Counted from the first letter of the stretch, positions 41,459-51,270 are shown. The stretch: 64,000 nucleotides of DNA from JAMXLJ01 sp036558745 (GCA_036558745.1 DATBEZ010000021.1:1-64000); one strand, 5' to 3'. Translations and numbers: made by a program. The notes: generated by a model not told the origin, from the sequence alone.

Positions 41459-44059
41459 TCACACCCCGAACGGCCCGCGCAGGCTCGGAGCCGACGCCGC
41501 CTGGCCCAGCAACGGCAGCCCGAGCATCTCCTCGGTCGCCCGCAGCAACGAGTAGTGGCTCACGGCCGCGCTGACCGTGGTCCCCGCCCGAACCGACGGC
41601 GCGACGACCATGTTCGGGATCGGCGTGTCCTCGTCCCACACGACGAACAGCGCGGTGTCGCCGCGGCGGTACGACGGGCTGTTCACGATCTGCGGGACGA
41701 GCTGCGACAGAAACGCGTCGCCGGTAGCAACACCGCAGTCGTGGGTGTCGTTGCACAGGTTCGGCGTGACGAAGCTGAACGTGGGGAGGGTGTCGCTGCG
41801 CAGCGCGTCCACGAACGGTCCCGAGGTCGCCGAGCCCATCGGCACGTCGTCGCCCGCGCACGCGGCCCGGTCGCTGCCGCCCCAGTAGTAGAGCGCGGGG
41901 TTGTGCTTCGGCGCGTAGTCGCTGCCCGAGCTCGAGCAGTTGCCGCTCATTCCTTCGTCCCAGCTGCGCTCTGTCCCGCCCGCGGCGCGCACCTGACGGA
42001 AGATGTTGTCGGTCGTGAGGCTGACGCTCGGCGACGGCGCGCAGTCGCAGCCGAATGGTGTGAGCACCGCGGCCGGCTGACCCGACGTCATCGCGATGTA
42101 GCTCGGTTCGGAGTTGAACTGCGAGCCCGCGTCGTGCCAGTTCGTCGCGGTGCCGCACGACCGGGCCAGCTGGGTCTCGAACGGCGCCGCCGAGTTGCCG
42201 ACCACGCTGCCCCAGCTCTTGTTCTCCATGAGCACCCAGATGACGTGCTTGTACCGCGCCGGCGGCGCGCTGCTCGTGCCGCACGGGCCCGCGGCCGTGC
42301 CGGCCGGTGGCGCCGCGGCCGGTGGCGGCGCGCTGGAGGGTGCGCGCGACGGCGGCGGCGGCGGCGCGGACTTCGCGCTCAGCGAGGCCACACCGACCGC
42401 GTGCAGCACGTCCAGGTACGCGCCGTAGCCCGAGGGCGTCGCCCATTCCGACGCGGACTCGACCGCGGTGCCTTCGCCCCACTCGTTGAACGTCGTCACG
42501 AGCTGGAACCTGGCGCCCGACGCGGCCATGGCGGTGACGTCGTTGCGGAACCGGCTCACGTCACGCGGCAGCCGCGCCGACTCACCGACCTTCCAGAAGC
42601 CGGGCGAGACCGTGTACGAGTCCGGTGCGAAGTTCTGCGCGCCGCTCGCCGGCCCGTACTGGTGCCACGACTGCGGTTGCGTGCTGCACGAGCGGTAGCC
42701 CGGGAACACCTTCAGCACGACGTACGCGCCCAGAGTGTTCGCGTCCTTCCACCGTTGGGCCATACCGCAGCCGTCGTTCGCGTCGGCGTAGACGAACACG
42801 ACCGGCTTGCCGTCGACGCGCAGGTAGTCGGGCGACGACCAGTAGTGATCGCGGAGGTATGTGAGGTCGGAGCGGATCGTCGCGGCCGACGGGTCGCCGA
42901 GGCTCTCGTTCTCGTAGTAGACGGACCATTTGAAGCCCGTCCCGCTTGCCGCGCTCATGAGCGTGGGCATGTGGTGATCGGTGTCGCTCCCCGGGCCCCA
43001 CCACGACGCGATGCCGGCCGAGATATGGCCGTACTGCATCGCCGCGATCTGACTCTTCACGACCGAGACCTGGTTGTTGTCGTAGAAGCCGAGCGTCGGG
43101 TGGTAGTTGGTGTTGACCGCGCCGCTGTGGAGTCGCCAGTTGCCCGGGAACCACGGGTAGTAGAACGCGGCGCGCACGACGCTCGGGGACGCGCTCGCGG
43201 GCGGCAGCGCGCTGCCGGGCTTCGCGAACGGGTGGAACCCGCCGAAGCCGTCGAGCACGTACCCGCTGCCGTCGCCGAACAGCGCGACGGAACGGGCGAT
43301 GTCCCAGCCGCCCCAGTACGGCGTGCCGCCGGGCTTGGGCGGCGCGGCGTGATGCAGCCCGAACGGGTGGAACCCGCCGAACGCATCGAGCACGTAGCCG
43401 CCGGTGCCGTCGGACAGGAGGACGAGCGAGCGCGCGAGGTCGTGTCCGGGCCAGTACGGAGTACTGGAGGGAACCGCCGGCGCCGCGTGTCCCTGGAGCC
43501 CGAACGGGTGGAACCCGCCGAAGCCGTCGAGCACGTAGCCGCCGGTGCCGTCCGGCAGCACCGCGATCGAGCGCGCGATCGCGAACCCGGGCCAGTACGG
43601 GAGCTTCGTCGTCGGCTTGGCCGGCGCCCCGTGACCGGGAAGCCCGAAGGCGTGCACGCCGCCCCACGCGTCGAGCACGTACGCGCCGGTGCCGCCGGGC
43701 AGGACCGCGAGACCCCGGGCGAGATCCTTGCCGTTCCAGTACGGGCTGCCGGCCGGTACGGCCGGTGCCGCGTGGTTCGTCAGGCCGAACGGGTGCAGCC
43801 CGCCGAAGCCGTCAAGCACGTAGCCCCCCGTCGCGCCGGGCAACACGACGACCGAGCGCGCGATGTCCCAGCCGCGCCAATACGGCGTGCGCGTCGTCGG
43901 CAACGCCGGCGCCCCACCACCCCCCGACTCACGACGCGACGACGATCCGCCGCACGCGCTCGCGACGAGCGCCAATGCGGCGACCACGACGACCGCGCGT
44001 CGAAGCGCTGGCGCGCGCCTCGCGCGGCGCCATGCTCGCGGGTGCTTGGGGGTGTCCAC
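41459..44059 (-). CDS. lipoprotein fusing five short repeats, a GH99-like domain and a phosphoesterase domain
   Basis: About 866 aa from GTG 44059; the frame is open further upstream, but this start gives a basic leader and lipobox VASAC near residue 36, then SSS/GGGG. Five ~45-residue repeats follow (PYWxGxDxARSxxxLPxGTGGYVLDxFGG and HPFGL, given as pattern), to about 290. A GH99-like barrel (FYYPWFPGNW, then FNEWGEGT with E526 and E529) covers about 300-570. A Pro/Ala/Ser linker leads to a PF04185-type phosphoesterase (IWVLMENKSWGSVVG, near 625, to VVWDEDTPIPN). Both catalytic partners occur as separate genes at 145 and 2771. Probably a surface enzyme acting on a phosphorylated glycan. Confidence 0.85.
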   Translation of the reverse strand: MDTPKHPRAWRRARRAPALRRAVVVVAALALVASACGGSSSRRESGGGGAPALPTTRTPYWRGWDIARSVVVLPGATGGYVLDGFGGLHPFGLTNHAAPAVPAGSPYWNGKDLARGLAVLPGGTGAYVLDAWGGVHAFGLPGHGAPAKPTTKLPYWPGFAIARSIAVLPDGTGGYVLDGFGGFHPFGLQGHAAPAVPSSTPYWPGHDLARSLVLLSDGTGGYVLDAFGGFHPFGLHHAAPPKPGGTPYWGGWDIARSVALFGDGSGYVLDGFGGFHPFAKPGSALPPASASPSVVRAAFYYPWFPGNWRLHSGAVNTNYHPTLGFYDNNQVSVVKSQIAAMQYGHISAGIASWWGPGSDTDHHMPTLMSAASGTGFKWSVYYENESLGDPSAATIRSDLTYLRDHYWSSPDYLRVDGKPVVFVYADANDGCGMAQRWKDANTLGAYVVLKVFPGYRSCSTQPQSWHQYGPASGAQNFAPDSYTVSPGFWKVGESARLPRDVSRFRNDVTAMAASGARFQLVTTFNEWGEGTAVESASEWATPSGYGAYLDVLHAVGVASLSAKSAPPPPPSRAPSSAPPPAAAPPAGTAAGPCGTSSAPPARYKHVIWVLMENKSWGSVVGNSAAPFETQLARSCGTATNWHDAGSQFNSEPSYIAMTSGQPAAVLTPFGCDCAPSPSVSLTTDNIFRQVRAAGGTERSWDEGMSGNCSSSGSDYAPKHNPALYYWGGSDRAACAGDDVPMGSATSGPFVDALRSDTLPTFSFVTPNLCNDTHDCGVATGDAFLSQLVPQIVNSPSYRRGDTALFVVWDEDTPIPNMVVAPSVRAGTTVSAAVSHYSLLRATEEMLGLPLLGQAASAPSLRGPFGV

Positions 44060-44491
44060 GTGTGCGCTGGGCAAGGAGGTCCTCCGGTGCAGGGCGGGCA
44101 CGGGTGACAGCGAGCTCGCGCGGTGGTGACCGACCCGGATCCGGAGCTGCATCCCGGCGACGGCGGCAGGACACAGGGACCGCAGGTCGACGCCCCCCGT
44201 CGCCGTGCGTTGTTCGTCCCTAGGTAACGGCGCCCCGACCGGGAAGTAAAACCGGGGTGAACGAGGGAAAGCGCTTGCGGCCGCGCGCGCCACGCGCGAA
44301 CTCCCTGCTCGGAGCGGCATCTTCGCAGTCGCGAAAAAAAAGTTCGTGCACACGTGAGCCGCTCGCGCGCTGCGTGACGGAGCTCCGCACTTCCCGGACG
44401 TCAGCGTGCGGTCACGAGTCGTCGTGGCGAGCCAGGGGAGGCGTGGACCCATGACGCCCGCAGGCGTGCCCGCGCCGAGATGACCGGCGCG
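44060..44491. other. 432-bp gap upstream of the fusion gene
   Basis: No frame here has convincing coding character. The gap includes an A8 tract (44334-44341), rare in this GC-rich sequence, next to a small hairpin TTCGC/GCGAA (44322-44335). The promoter of the fusion gene and the 3' end of the upstream gene's transcript should lie here. Confidence 0.5.
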
Positions 44492-47248
44492 TCAGATGGT
44501 CGCCGTGATGGTCGCGCAGTCGAACCCGGCGGCCTGGCCGACGCCGTTCGAGACGTAGCCGAGGTCGAGGACCGTCGCGGCGTCGGGCTGGCCGCTCTCG
44601 AACACGAGCGCGGCGTTCGTGAGCCGCTCCCGCGGGATCGATCGCTCGAGCTCGGCGACGACCTTCGTCGCGGTCGTGATGCCGTCGGGCGTGCCTGTGC
44701 CCTCGAGTGATCGCGCCGCGTCGTCGGCGAGTCGCGCGATCGCGGCGTCGTCGAGCCCGAGCACGTGCAGCGTCTCGACCGCGGCTTCGGCGCGGGAGAG
44801 GATCGGGCGCGCGAGGTCGGCGAGCTCGACGGGCGCGGCGTCGACGTACGTACCGAGCGTGCGCGTGAGCAACGGTCCGTACGCGAGGTCGGTGAGCCCG
44901 GCGGTGTCCGCGTCGTCGCTGAGAATGGTCTCGGCCCACGCGACGACGTGACGGGCCGTGGGCGCCAGCGTGGGACAGAACCGTTGCGGATCGCCGCCCG
45001 TCAGGCTCGTCACGACCGTGGACTTCGGCACCTCCCCGCTGGGCGTCGTGCTGATGACGGGCACGGGAGGTGGAGGCGCGGTCGTGGGCGCGCCACCCCG
45101 TTGCGGGCCTGCTGCGGGATCCGTTTTGTGTCGTCGGTGCACCCGTCCGAGCTGAGCGAGGTTGATCGAGTGCAGCGTGGAGACCAGTGATCCCTTCTCG
45201 GAGAAGTTGACCGCGACGATGTTGGGGAGCAGCCCACGTTGCGCGATGCACTGCTCGATCCGGTCGCGCAGCGCTTCCGCAGAGTTCACGTGTGACGCGC
45301 CGCCGGGATCGGGTGCGTCTCCGGTGATGAAATGGTTCAGGAGGAACAGCGGATTGCCGGCCGTACCACGGTTCGCCTTGCAGTTGAACTGCGAGGGCGA
45401 CGAGAAGTCGTAGGGCGTCTCCTGGAACCACCGGTACGCGGGCTGGTACCACGCGGGTGCGCCCGGCCCGCCCTGCTCCGCGAGCACCAACAGCGTTCGG
45501 CGCGCGTTGATCAGCTCGCCCAGCGTCGGCAGCGGCCGGCCGGGACGGAGCGTCGCCACGCGGTCCCCCAACCCCGCGGCGTCGATCGCCGCCGCGGTGT
45601 CGGCCGGTGTCGTCGCGTCCTGGATGATCGTGATGACGACGTCGTCGGGATGGGTGTCGAGGAACTGCTTGACGTCGGCGAGCGCGCTGGAGAAGGGCAC
45701 CGCGCCGAGCTCGCAGTAGTTGTGGCACAGGTAGATGTCGCGTTTCGCGTTCGCGGCCTTCGGGGCACGCGCCGCGAGCTTTGCCGCGCGTCGCGCGACC
45801 GCGGGATCCACGGTGTCACCTGCGGGCTGGCGGAGCTCGGCCGCCCGATCGGTCAGGACCATCGGCGTGTCGGAGCCGGGCAGGCGAAGCGTCGACGGGA
45901 TGCCGTAGTGCGTGTCGATGAGCAGCGCACGGATGCCGGCGTCGAGCTGACCCTTGATCGTGTCGAGCTGCTCACCGAAGAGGAAGCCCGGGTACAGCGA
46001 CGACGACATCGAGTTGTGCGTACCCGGGAACATCACCTGATCGAGACGCAGGTCGCACAGTGACGTCTCGCCGTTGCAGGGGAGCTGTCCGGCGGCGTCG
46101 GCGCGCCGGGCCGCGCTCGAGGTCGTGAGCACCAGGCCAGTGCTGATGAGCGCGAGCAGCACGACCGTCGCGCCCGAGAGGATCGCAGCCCGCCGCCACC
46201 GCACGCGCGACGGACGCGCCTCCACGACGGGGAGGCGCTGCACGAGCCGGAGGAGCTCGGTCACCCCGAGGTAGCCGAGCCACAACCCGATCGCGACGAC
46301 GATGAGCCGCGCGTTCCCCGACGGGTCCTGCACGAGCAGCACGCCGGCGAGCACGGCGCCGAGGCCGAGCAACACCGTGCCGAGGGTCGTGGCGCGCCGT
46401 CGCTGCACCCACGCCCGGAAGCGCTCGGCAACGACCGCGGGCGTGTATCGCACGCCGCTGCCCGCCGCGGCCACGAGCACGATGCCGTACGCCACCACCC
46501 ACAGCCCGGTGGTTCGCAGGTCGGACGTCGCGTGGAACAGCGCGTCACCGACCGCGCTCGCGATCTGGCGGTCGTCGATGGAGCGACGGGCCCAGAACTG
46601 CACGACCTGGAGCGCGGCGACGAGCACAGCACCGTCGACGACCAGTGCCCATCCGACGCGTCGTACCGCGCGTCGCCGGTCGCGCGCGAGCGCGACCGCG
46701 CCCGCGGCGGCGATCAGCGCGCCGACGATCGCGATGATGGCAATCGTCGAGATGGTGTCGTCGAGCTGCCACACGCCGAGGCTGCCGAGCCGGTTCGTGA
46801 CGTCGGCCAGGCTCCCGCCGAGCGAGCCCGACGAGCCGGTATCGCTCGACGCGGGCTGTGACGCCTGCAGGCTGCTCGTGATGATCGCGACGGAGTCCTC
46901 GAGGTCGAGACCCGCGGAGCCGCCTTTGCCGGCGAGGATCGCGGCGTGCGTACGACGCACCGCGGTCCGGAAGATCGAGCGGAACGCGTCGGTCTGCACG
47001 ACGGCCTCGATGGCGAGCTCCAGGCCGGGACGGAAGTTGACCGCTTGGGTGTTGCCGCTGCGCGCGAGCTCTGCGGTGAGACGTTGCGCGAGCACCTGGC
47101 GCACCGCGGAGGAGTCCAGGACCTCGACCGTGCGGTCGCTGAACGTGGTGCTGTCGTAGAGCGTCTCGCGCGCCCACGCCGCCGCGACGCCGATCGGGAA
47201 CAACACCGCGGCGATGACGAGCAGGACCACAGCCCCGTGCCTGCGCAC
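44492..47248 (-). CDS. large membrane protein with PI-PLC X-like domain
   Basis: 918 aa. Signal anchor at about 6-26, an extracellular region to about 150, then about six hydrophobic helices (about 165-385). A PI-PLC X-type domain follows: MFPGTHNSMSSSLYPG with H411, GIRALLIDTHYG with R440 and D445, and IYLCHNYC with a further His, matching the general layout of bacterial phosphatidylinositol-specific phospholipase C and glycerophosphodiester-like folds. The domain ends near 700, followed by a Pro-rich linker and a ~190-residue helical region. Membrane plus PI-PLC in one chain is unusual. It lies upstream of the glycosidase/phosphoesterase fusion on the same strand. Activity is inferred. Confidence 0.78.
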   Translation of the reverse strand: MRRHGAVVLLVIAAVLFPIGVAAAWARETLYDSTTFSDRTVEVLDSSAVRQVLAQRLTAELARSGNTQAVNFRPGLELAIEAVVQTDAFRSIFRTAVRRTHAAILAGKGGSAGLDLEDSVAIITSSLQASQPASSDTGSSGSLGGSLADVTNRLGSLGVWQLDDTISTIAIIAIVGALIAAAGAVALARDRRRAVRRVGWALVVDGAVLVAALQVVQFWARRSIDDRQIASAVGDALFHATSDLRTTGLWVVAYGIVLVAAAGSGVRYTPAVVAERFRAWVQRRRATTLGTVLLGLGAVLAGVLLVQDPSGNARLIVVAIGLWLGYLGVTELLRLVQRLPVVEARPSRVRWRRAAILSGATVVLLALISTGLVLTTSSAARRADAAGQLPCNGETSLCDLRLDQVMFPGTHNSMSSSLYPGFLFGEQLDTIKGQLDAGIRALLIDTHYGIPSTLRLPGSDTPMVLTDRAAELRQPAGDTVDPAVARRAAKLAARAPKAANAKRDIYLCHNYCELGAVPFSSALADVKQFLDTHPDDVVITIIQDATTPADTAAAIDAAGLGDRVATLRPGRPLPTLGELINARRTLLVLAEQGGPGAPAWYQPAYRWFQETPYDFSSPSQFNCKANRGTAGNPLFLLNHFITGDAPDPGGASHVNSAEALRDRIEQCIAQRGLLPNIVAVNFSEKGSLVSTLHSINLAQLGRVHRRHKTDPAAGPQRGGAPTTAPPPPVPVISTTPSGEVPKSTVVTSLTGGDPQRFCPTLAPTARHVVAWAETILSDDADTAGLTDLAYGPLLTRTLGTYVDAAPVELADLARPILSRAEAAVETLHVLGLDDAAIARLADDAARSLEGTGTPDGITTATKVVAELERSIPRERLTNAALVFESGQPDAATVLDLGYVSNGVGQAAGFDCATITATI

Positions 47249-47377
47249 GACGGTGTTCTAGCAGCGCCTCGAGCGACGCACCGGGCGGCCAGGCGCGCGT
47301 CGGCGCACGTCGCCTCATCCGGGTCGCGGACCGGCGACGAAGACACACGAGATAGGGGATCGACGGAGGGGGCTGGC

Positions 47378-48328
47378 GTGGACGCTGCGGCGGAGGTTTC
47401 GTCGCGTCGTACGCAGCGCATCGTGCGCGACGTGGTCGTGGTCGTCGTCGCGCTGGCGGTGGGCTTCGGGGCCGCGGCCGCCTACTCCGCGCTTCGTGAC
47501 CGTGGGAGCCGGGGCGGCGCGTCGGCACCACGTTCCCGCTCGGGCGCGACGTCCGGGCACGGCGCCGTGCCCGGGTTCCAGCCGGACGCGACCAGCAGGA
47601 ACGTGGGATCGTCGGGATCGACCGACGACGCCCCGGCTCCTGCGGCACGCACACCGCGCGACGCGGTCGCGTCGTTCCTCGCGTTCGAGAGCCACGACGA
47701 TTTCGCGTCCTCGTTCGGAGTGCTGGCCGCGCCCGACCGCGCGTCGGTGCGCAGCCGCTCCGAGTGGATCGACGCGCACGAGCACCTTGCGCCGATCACC
47801 GGCTTCGAGATCCTGAATGTCGACGTCGCGTCCGACCACGCGGATGTCCATGCGGAACTGAACCTGCGCGCAGGTCTCGACTTCGTCACCGGCGACACGG
47901 CGCCACGCGCCGACGCCGACCTCGTCGCGCTGCCCGAAGACGGTGGGTGGCGTGTCGCGTACGCCCGCAGCCGGATCACGCCGCAGTACGCGCCCGACGC
48001 GGGTGCCGCGGACGCGGCCCGGTCGTGGGCGTCGTGGCGGCAGCGTTGTCACACGGACGGCGAGATGGCGGGCGGTCTCCTCGGCGCGACGTACGTCGCC
48101 GACCGTCTCTGCCACTCGCGCGGCGCGGTGGAGACCGGTGCCGTGACCGAGCTGCCCGATTCCCCGGCGGTCGAGCCGTTCCTCGCCGCGTTCGGACCCG
48201 AGGTCGGCGAGTGGGCGCGCATCGTGCCGTTGCAGTCGCCGGTCGCCATGGATGTCGTCACCGCCCCGGTCGGCGAGAGCTGGCTCGTGATCGGGGTGCT
48301 CGAAGCGTCACCGGGATCGGGCTCGTAG
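47378..48328 (+). CDS. hypothetical single-pass membrane protein
   Basis: 316 aa from GTG 47378, preceded by GGAGGGGG. A short cytoplasmic N-terminus, one membrane helix (VVVVVVALAVGFGAAAAYSAL, about 19-39, split as VVVVVALAV and GFGAAAAYSAL), a Ser/Gly-rich linker, then a folded outer domain of about 230 residues with a mixed alpha/beta look and two cysteines (RQRCHTDGE, DRLCHSRG). No family recognised. Divergent from the PI-PLC-like gene and 67 nt before the DUF4331 gene. Confidence 0.75.
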   Translation: MDAAAEVSSRRTQRIVRDVVVVVVALAVGFGAAAAYSALRDRGSRGGASAPRSRSGATSGHGAVPGFQPDATSRNVGSSGSTDDAPAPAARTPRDAVASFLAFESHDDFASSFGVLAAPDRASVRSRSEWIDAHEHLAPITGFEILNVDVASDHADVHAELNLRAGLDFVTGDTAPRADADLVALPEDGGWRVAYARSRITPQYAPDAGAADAARSWASWRQRCHTDGEMAGGLLGATYVADRLCHSRGAVETGAVTELPDSPAVEPFLAAFGPEVGEWARIVPLQSPVAMDVVTAPVGESWLVIGVLEASPGSGS

Positions 48329-48395
48329 CCACCGGCGGCGGAAGGGCGCGTCGTTGACGGCGCGCCCGCTCGAACACCCCAACAAGGAGGAGCCA

Positions 48396-49784
48396 ATGCG
48401 AACGAGACGACGGTTCCTGCCGAAGGCACTCGTGGTGCTGGTGGCAGGTGCGGCCGTCGCGCTCGGCGGTCTGGGGGGTGCGAGCGCGTCCAGTCACCGT
48501 GAAGCGCCACTGATCAGTCAAGATCCGGTGGCCGACAACACGGACACGTACGCGTTCGTCAGCCCGGACAACCCGAGCACGGTCACGTTGATCGCGAACT
48601 GGATCCCGCTGGAAGCACCGGCGGGCGGCCCGAACTTCTACCGGTTCGGTGACGACGTCCTCTACGCGATCCACGTCGACAACGACGGCGACGCGGTGCC
48701 GGAGGTGAGCTACTACTTCCGGTTCCACACCACCGTGAAGAACGGCAACACGTTCCTGTACAACACCGGTCCGGTGAAGTCGCTCGACGACCCGAACCTC
48801 AATGTCGTGCAGAGCTACGACATCACCGAGGTCCGTAACGGTGTCTCGCGCACCATCGCGACGGGACTGCCGGTCCCGCCCGCGAACATCGGACCACGTT
48901 CCACCCCGAACTACGGGAGGCTGTTCCAGCAGGGGATCCGAACGCTGCCCAACGGCATCAAGGCGTTCGCCGGTCCGGTCGACGACCCGTTCTTCGTCGA
49001 CCTCGGCTCGGTGTTCGACCTCGCCGGGCTGCGGCCGTTGAACCCCGCGCACAAGATCCCGCTTCCCGCGGCGAAGGGTCACGACGGGCTCGAGGACTAC
49101 AACGTGCACACCATCGCGTTGCAGATCCCGAAGGCGCTACTGACCAACGGCAAGGACCCGGTCATCGGCGTCTGGTCGAGCACGTACCGTCGGCGCACGC
49201 GCGTGTTCACCAACGGCGGCGCGAACCTCCAGAGCTTCGGCGACTGGGTGCAGGTCTCGCGTCTCGGCATGCCGTTGGTGAACGAGGTCGTCATCCCGCT
49301 GGCGAAGAAGGATCTCTTCAACGCCTCCAAGCCGGTCGACGACGCACAGTTCGGCGCCTTCGTCCAAGACCCAGAGCCGGCGCGGTTGATCCCCGTGCTC
49401 TATCCCGGTGTGACGGTGCCGCCGGCACCACGCAGCGATCTGGTTGCGATCTTCCTCACCGGTATCCCGGGCCTCAACCAGCCGACCGTCGTGAAGCCGT
49501 CGGAGATGATCCGCCTCAACACGTCGATCCCGCCCACACCGCCGGCGCTGCAGAACCGTCTCGGTCTGCTCGCGGGCCAGAAGGACGGGTTCCCGAACGG
49601 GCGGCGACTCGGTGACGACGTCGTCGACATCGAGCTGCAGGCTCTCGCGGGCGGCACGCCGTTCACACCGGCGTTCAACCACGCGCCGAACAACGCGCTG
49701 ACCGACGGTGTGGACCACAACGACGAGGCCTTCTCGTCGCACTTCCCGTACCTCGCGCAGCCCCACCAGGGCTACGCGCACTGA
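48396..49784 (+). CDS. secreted DUF4331 protein
   Basis: 462 aa from ATG 48396 with AAGGAGGAGCC upstream. Signal peptide to about residue 31 (ALGGLGGASASS). The mature protein starts with the family hallmark SHREAP and continues with DPVADNTDTYAFVSPDNP, NDGDAVPEVSYYFRF and the C-terminal DGVDHNDEAFSSHFPYLA. DUF4331 proteins are extracellular and of unknown function. The TPR protein gene begins 3 nt after the stop, a pairing I believe is common for this family. Confidence 0.92.
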   Translation: MRTRRRFLPKALVVLVAGAAVALGGLGGASASSHREAPLISQDPVADNTDTYAFVSPDNPSTVTLIANWIPLEAPAGGPNFYRFGDDVLYAIHVDNDGDAVPEVSYYFRFHTTVKNGNTFLYNTGPVKSLDDPNLNVVQSYDITEVRNGVSRTIATGLPVPPANIGPRSTPNYGRLFQQGIRTLPNGIKAFAGPVDDPFFVDLGSVFDLAGLRPLNPAHKIPLPAAKGHDGLEDYNVHTIALQIPKALLTNGKDPVIGVWSSTYRRRTRVFTNGGANLQSFGDWVQVSRLGMPLVNEVVIPLAKKDLFNASKPVDDAQFGAFVQDPEPARLIPVLYPGVTVPPAPRSDLVAIFLTGIPGLNQPTVVKPSEMIRLNTSIPPTPPALQNRLGLLAGQKDGFPNGRRLGDDVVDIELQALAGGTPFTPAFNHAPNNALTDGVDHNDEAFSSHFPYLAQPHQGYAH

Positions 49785-49787
49785 ACC

Positions 49788-51191
49788 ATGACGACGACGG
49801 ACACCGACCTGGACAACGCCACGACCGGTGTCGGCGCGCGCCGTCGCCTGAAGCGGGGTGGGGGCGGCTCGCGCTCCCACCCCGCGCGCTCACGCCGCGC
49901 GCTGCTCGCGTTCGCCGCAATCGCGGTCGGGCTCGGCGTCGGCCGGCTCGTCACCGTCGACACGAGCGCGCCCGCGCCCGCACAGGCACCAGCGATCGCC
50001 AAGGGAGACCCGCAGTCGATCCCTCAGCTCGAGGCGTCGACCCGGCGCGATCCGACGAACGTCCAGACGTGGCAGAACCTCGGCGTCGCGTACCTGCACC
50101 GCGCGATCGCCACGTACGACCCCGACGACTACTCGCTCGCCAAGCGCGCCTTCGACCGGGCCGACGAGCTGCTCCCTGGCCAGGACACGACCACGCTCGG
50201 CCGGGGCGCGCTCGCACTCTCCCTGCATCAGTTCGCGCAGGCGCTCGTCTTCGGCACGCGTGTCCACGACCACGATCCCGAGCAGCCCGACGCGCTCGCC
50301 GTCATCGTCGACGCCGACGTGGAGCTGGGCCACTACGACGCCGCCGCGGCGGCCCTCCAGGAGCTGCTCGACCGCCGGCCCGGGCTGCCGGCCTACTCGC
50401 GCACGTCGTACCTGCGCGAGCTGCACGGTGACCTGCCGGGCGCGCTCGAGGCCATGCGCGAGGCCGAGGTCGCGGGCGCGACGTCGCGCTTCGACGTCGC
50501 GACCGTCACCGCGTTCCAGGGTGACGTCGACGTCATGGCCGGCGACTTCGACGCCGCCGGCGAGCGTTACGCCCACGCGCTCGCGCTCCAGGCGGACCTG
50601 GTCAACGCGGTCGTCGGGCAGGCGCGCGTGCGCGCGGTCATGGGCGACGTGGCCGGCGCGATCACGCAGCTCGAGCAGCTCACCGCGCGGGTACCGCTGC
50701 CGACCGCGGTGATCCTCCTCGGCGACCTCCAGGCTCAGGCCGGACGCACTGCCGACGCGCAGCACACGTACGCGCTCGTGCACGCGATCGACCAGCTCCA
50801 GCAGGCCGCTGGACAGGTGACGGACCTCGAGATGAGCGTCTTCGAATCCGACCACGGCAACCCGTCGCGCGGCCTCGAGCTCGCGCGCCGCGCGTACGCC
50901 GAGCGGGGCGACAACGTCTACGTGGACGACGCGCTGGCGTGGGCGCTCCATCGGACCGGCGACGACACCGCGGCGCGTCCGATGATGGCCCTGGCCCTCC
51001 GTCTCGACACGGCCGACCCGATGTTGCACTTCCACGCGGCCGTGATCGACGACGCGTCCGGCGACGGCGCCGCGGCGCGGGCCGAGATCACGCGGGTCGT
51101 CTCGACCAATCCCTGGTTCTCGTTCGCGCTGCATCCGCAGGTCGTGGCGCTCGCGAAACGGCTGGGCGTCGAACCGGTGACGCACGCCTGA
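49788..51191 (+). CDS. membrane-anchored TPR protein
   Basis: 467 aa. Basic N-terminus (RRRLKRGGGGSRSHPARSRR), one membrane helix (LLAFAAIAVGLGVGRLV, about 38-54), then tetratricopeptide repeats through the rest: NVQTWQNLGVAYLHRAIATYD, AFDRADELLPGQ, DALAVIVDADVELGHYDAAAAALQEL and others, about ten helical pairs. TPRs mediate protein contacts; the tight link to the DUF4331 gene suggests that the two products interact at the outer face of the membrane (inference). Confidence 0.88.
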   Translation: MTTTDTDLDNATTGVGARRRLKRGGGGSRSHPARSRRALLAFAAIAVGLGVGRLVTVDTSAPAPAQAPAIAKGDPQSIPQLEASTRRDPTNVQTWQNLGVAYLHRAIATYDPDDYSLAKRAFDRADELLPGQDTTTLGRGALALSLHQFAQALVFGTRVHDHDPEQPDALAVIVDADVELGHYDAAAAALQELLDRRPGLPAYSRTSYLRELHGDLPGALEAMREAEVAGATSRFDVATVTAFQGDVDVMAGDFDAAGERYAHALALQADLVNAVVGQARVRAVMGDVAGAITQLEQLTARVPLPTAVILLGDLQAQAGRTADAQHTYALVHAIDQLQQAAGQVTDLEMSVFESDHGNPSRGLELARRAYAERGDNVYVDDALAWALHRTGDDTAARPMMALALRLDTADPMLHFHAAVIDDASGDGAAARAEITRVVSTNPWFSFALHPQVVALAKRLGVEPVTHA

Positions 51192-51270
51192 CCGGCCGAA
51201 ATGCGTCGTGGTGTCGCCGGCTGTGTGAGCGTGGGTAGGAGACGCGCGAACGCAGTCGGAAGGACTCCAC

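Noticed and set aside
44200..44300. Possible c-di-AMP-type riboswitch (GGGGTGAA on the plus strand)
   Set aside because: Only one short motif matches, on the strand with no gene downstream; the paired elements of the riboswitch are not present.
44322..44341. A8 tract with a small hairpin as an intrinsic terminator
   Set aside because: For the minus-strand genes the hairpin lies on the wrong side of the T-tract, and the pairing on the right side is only four bases.
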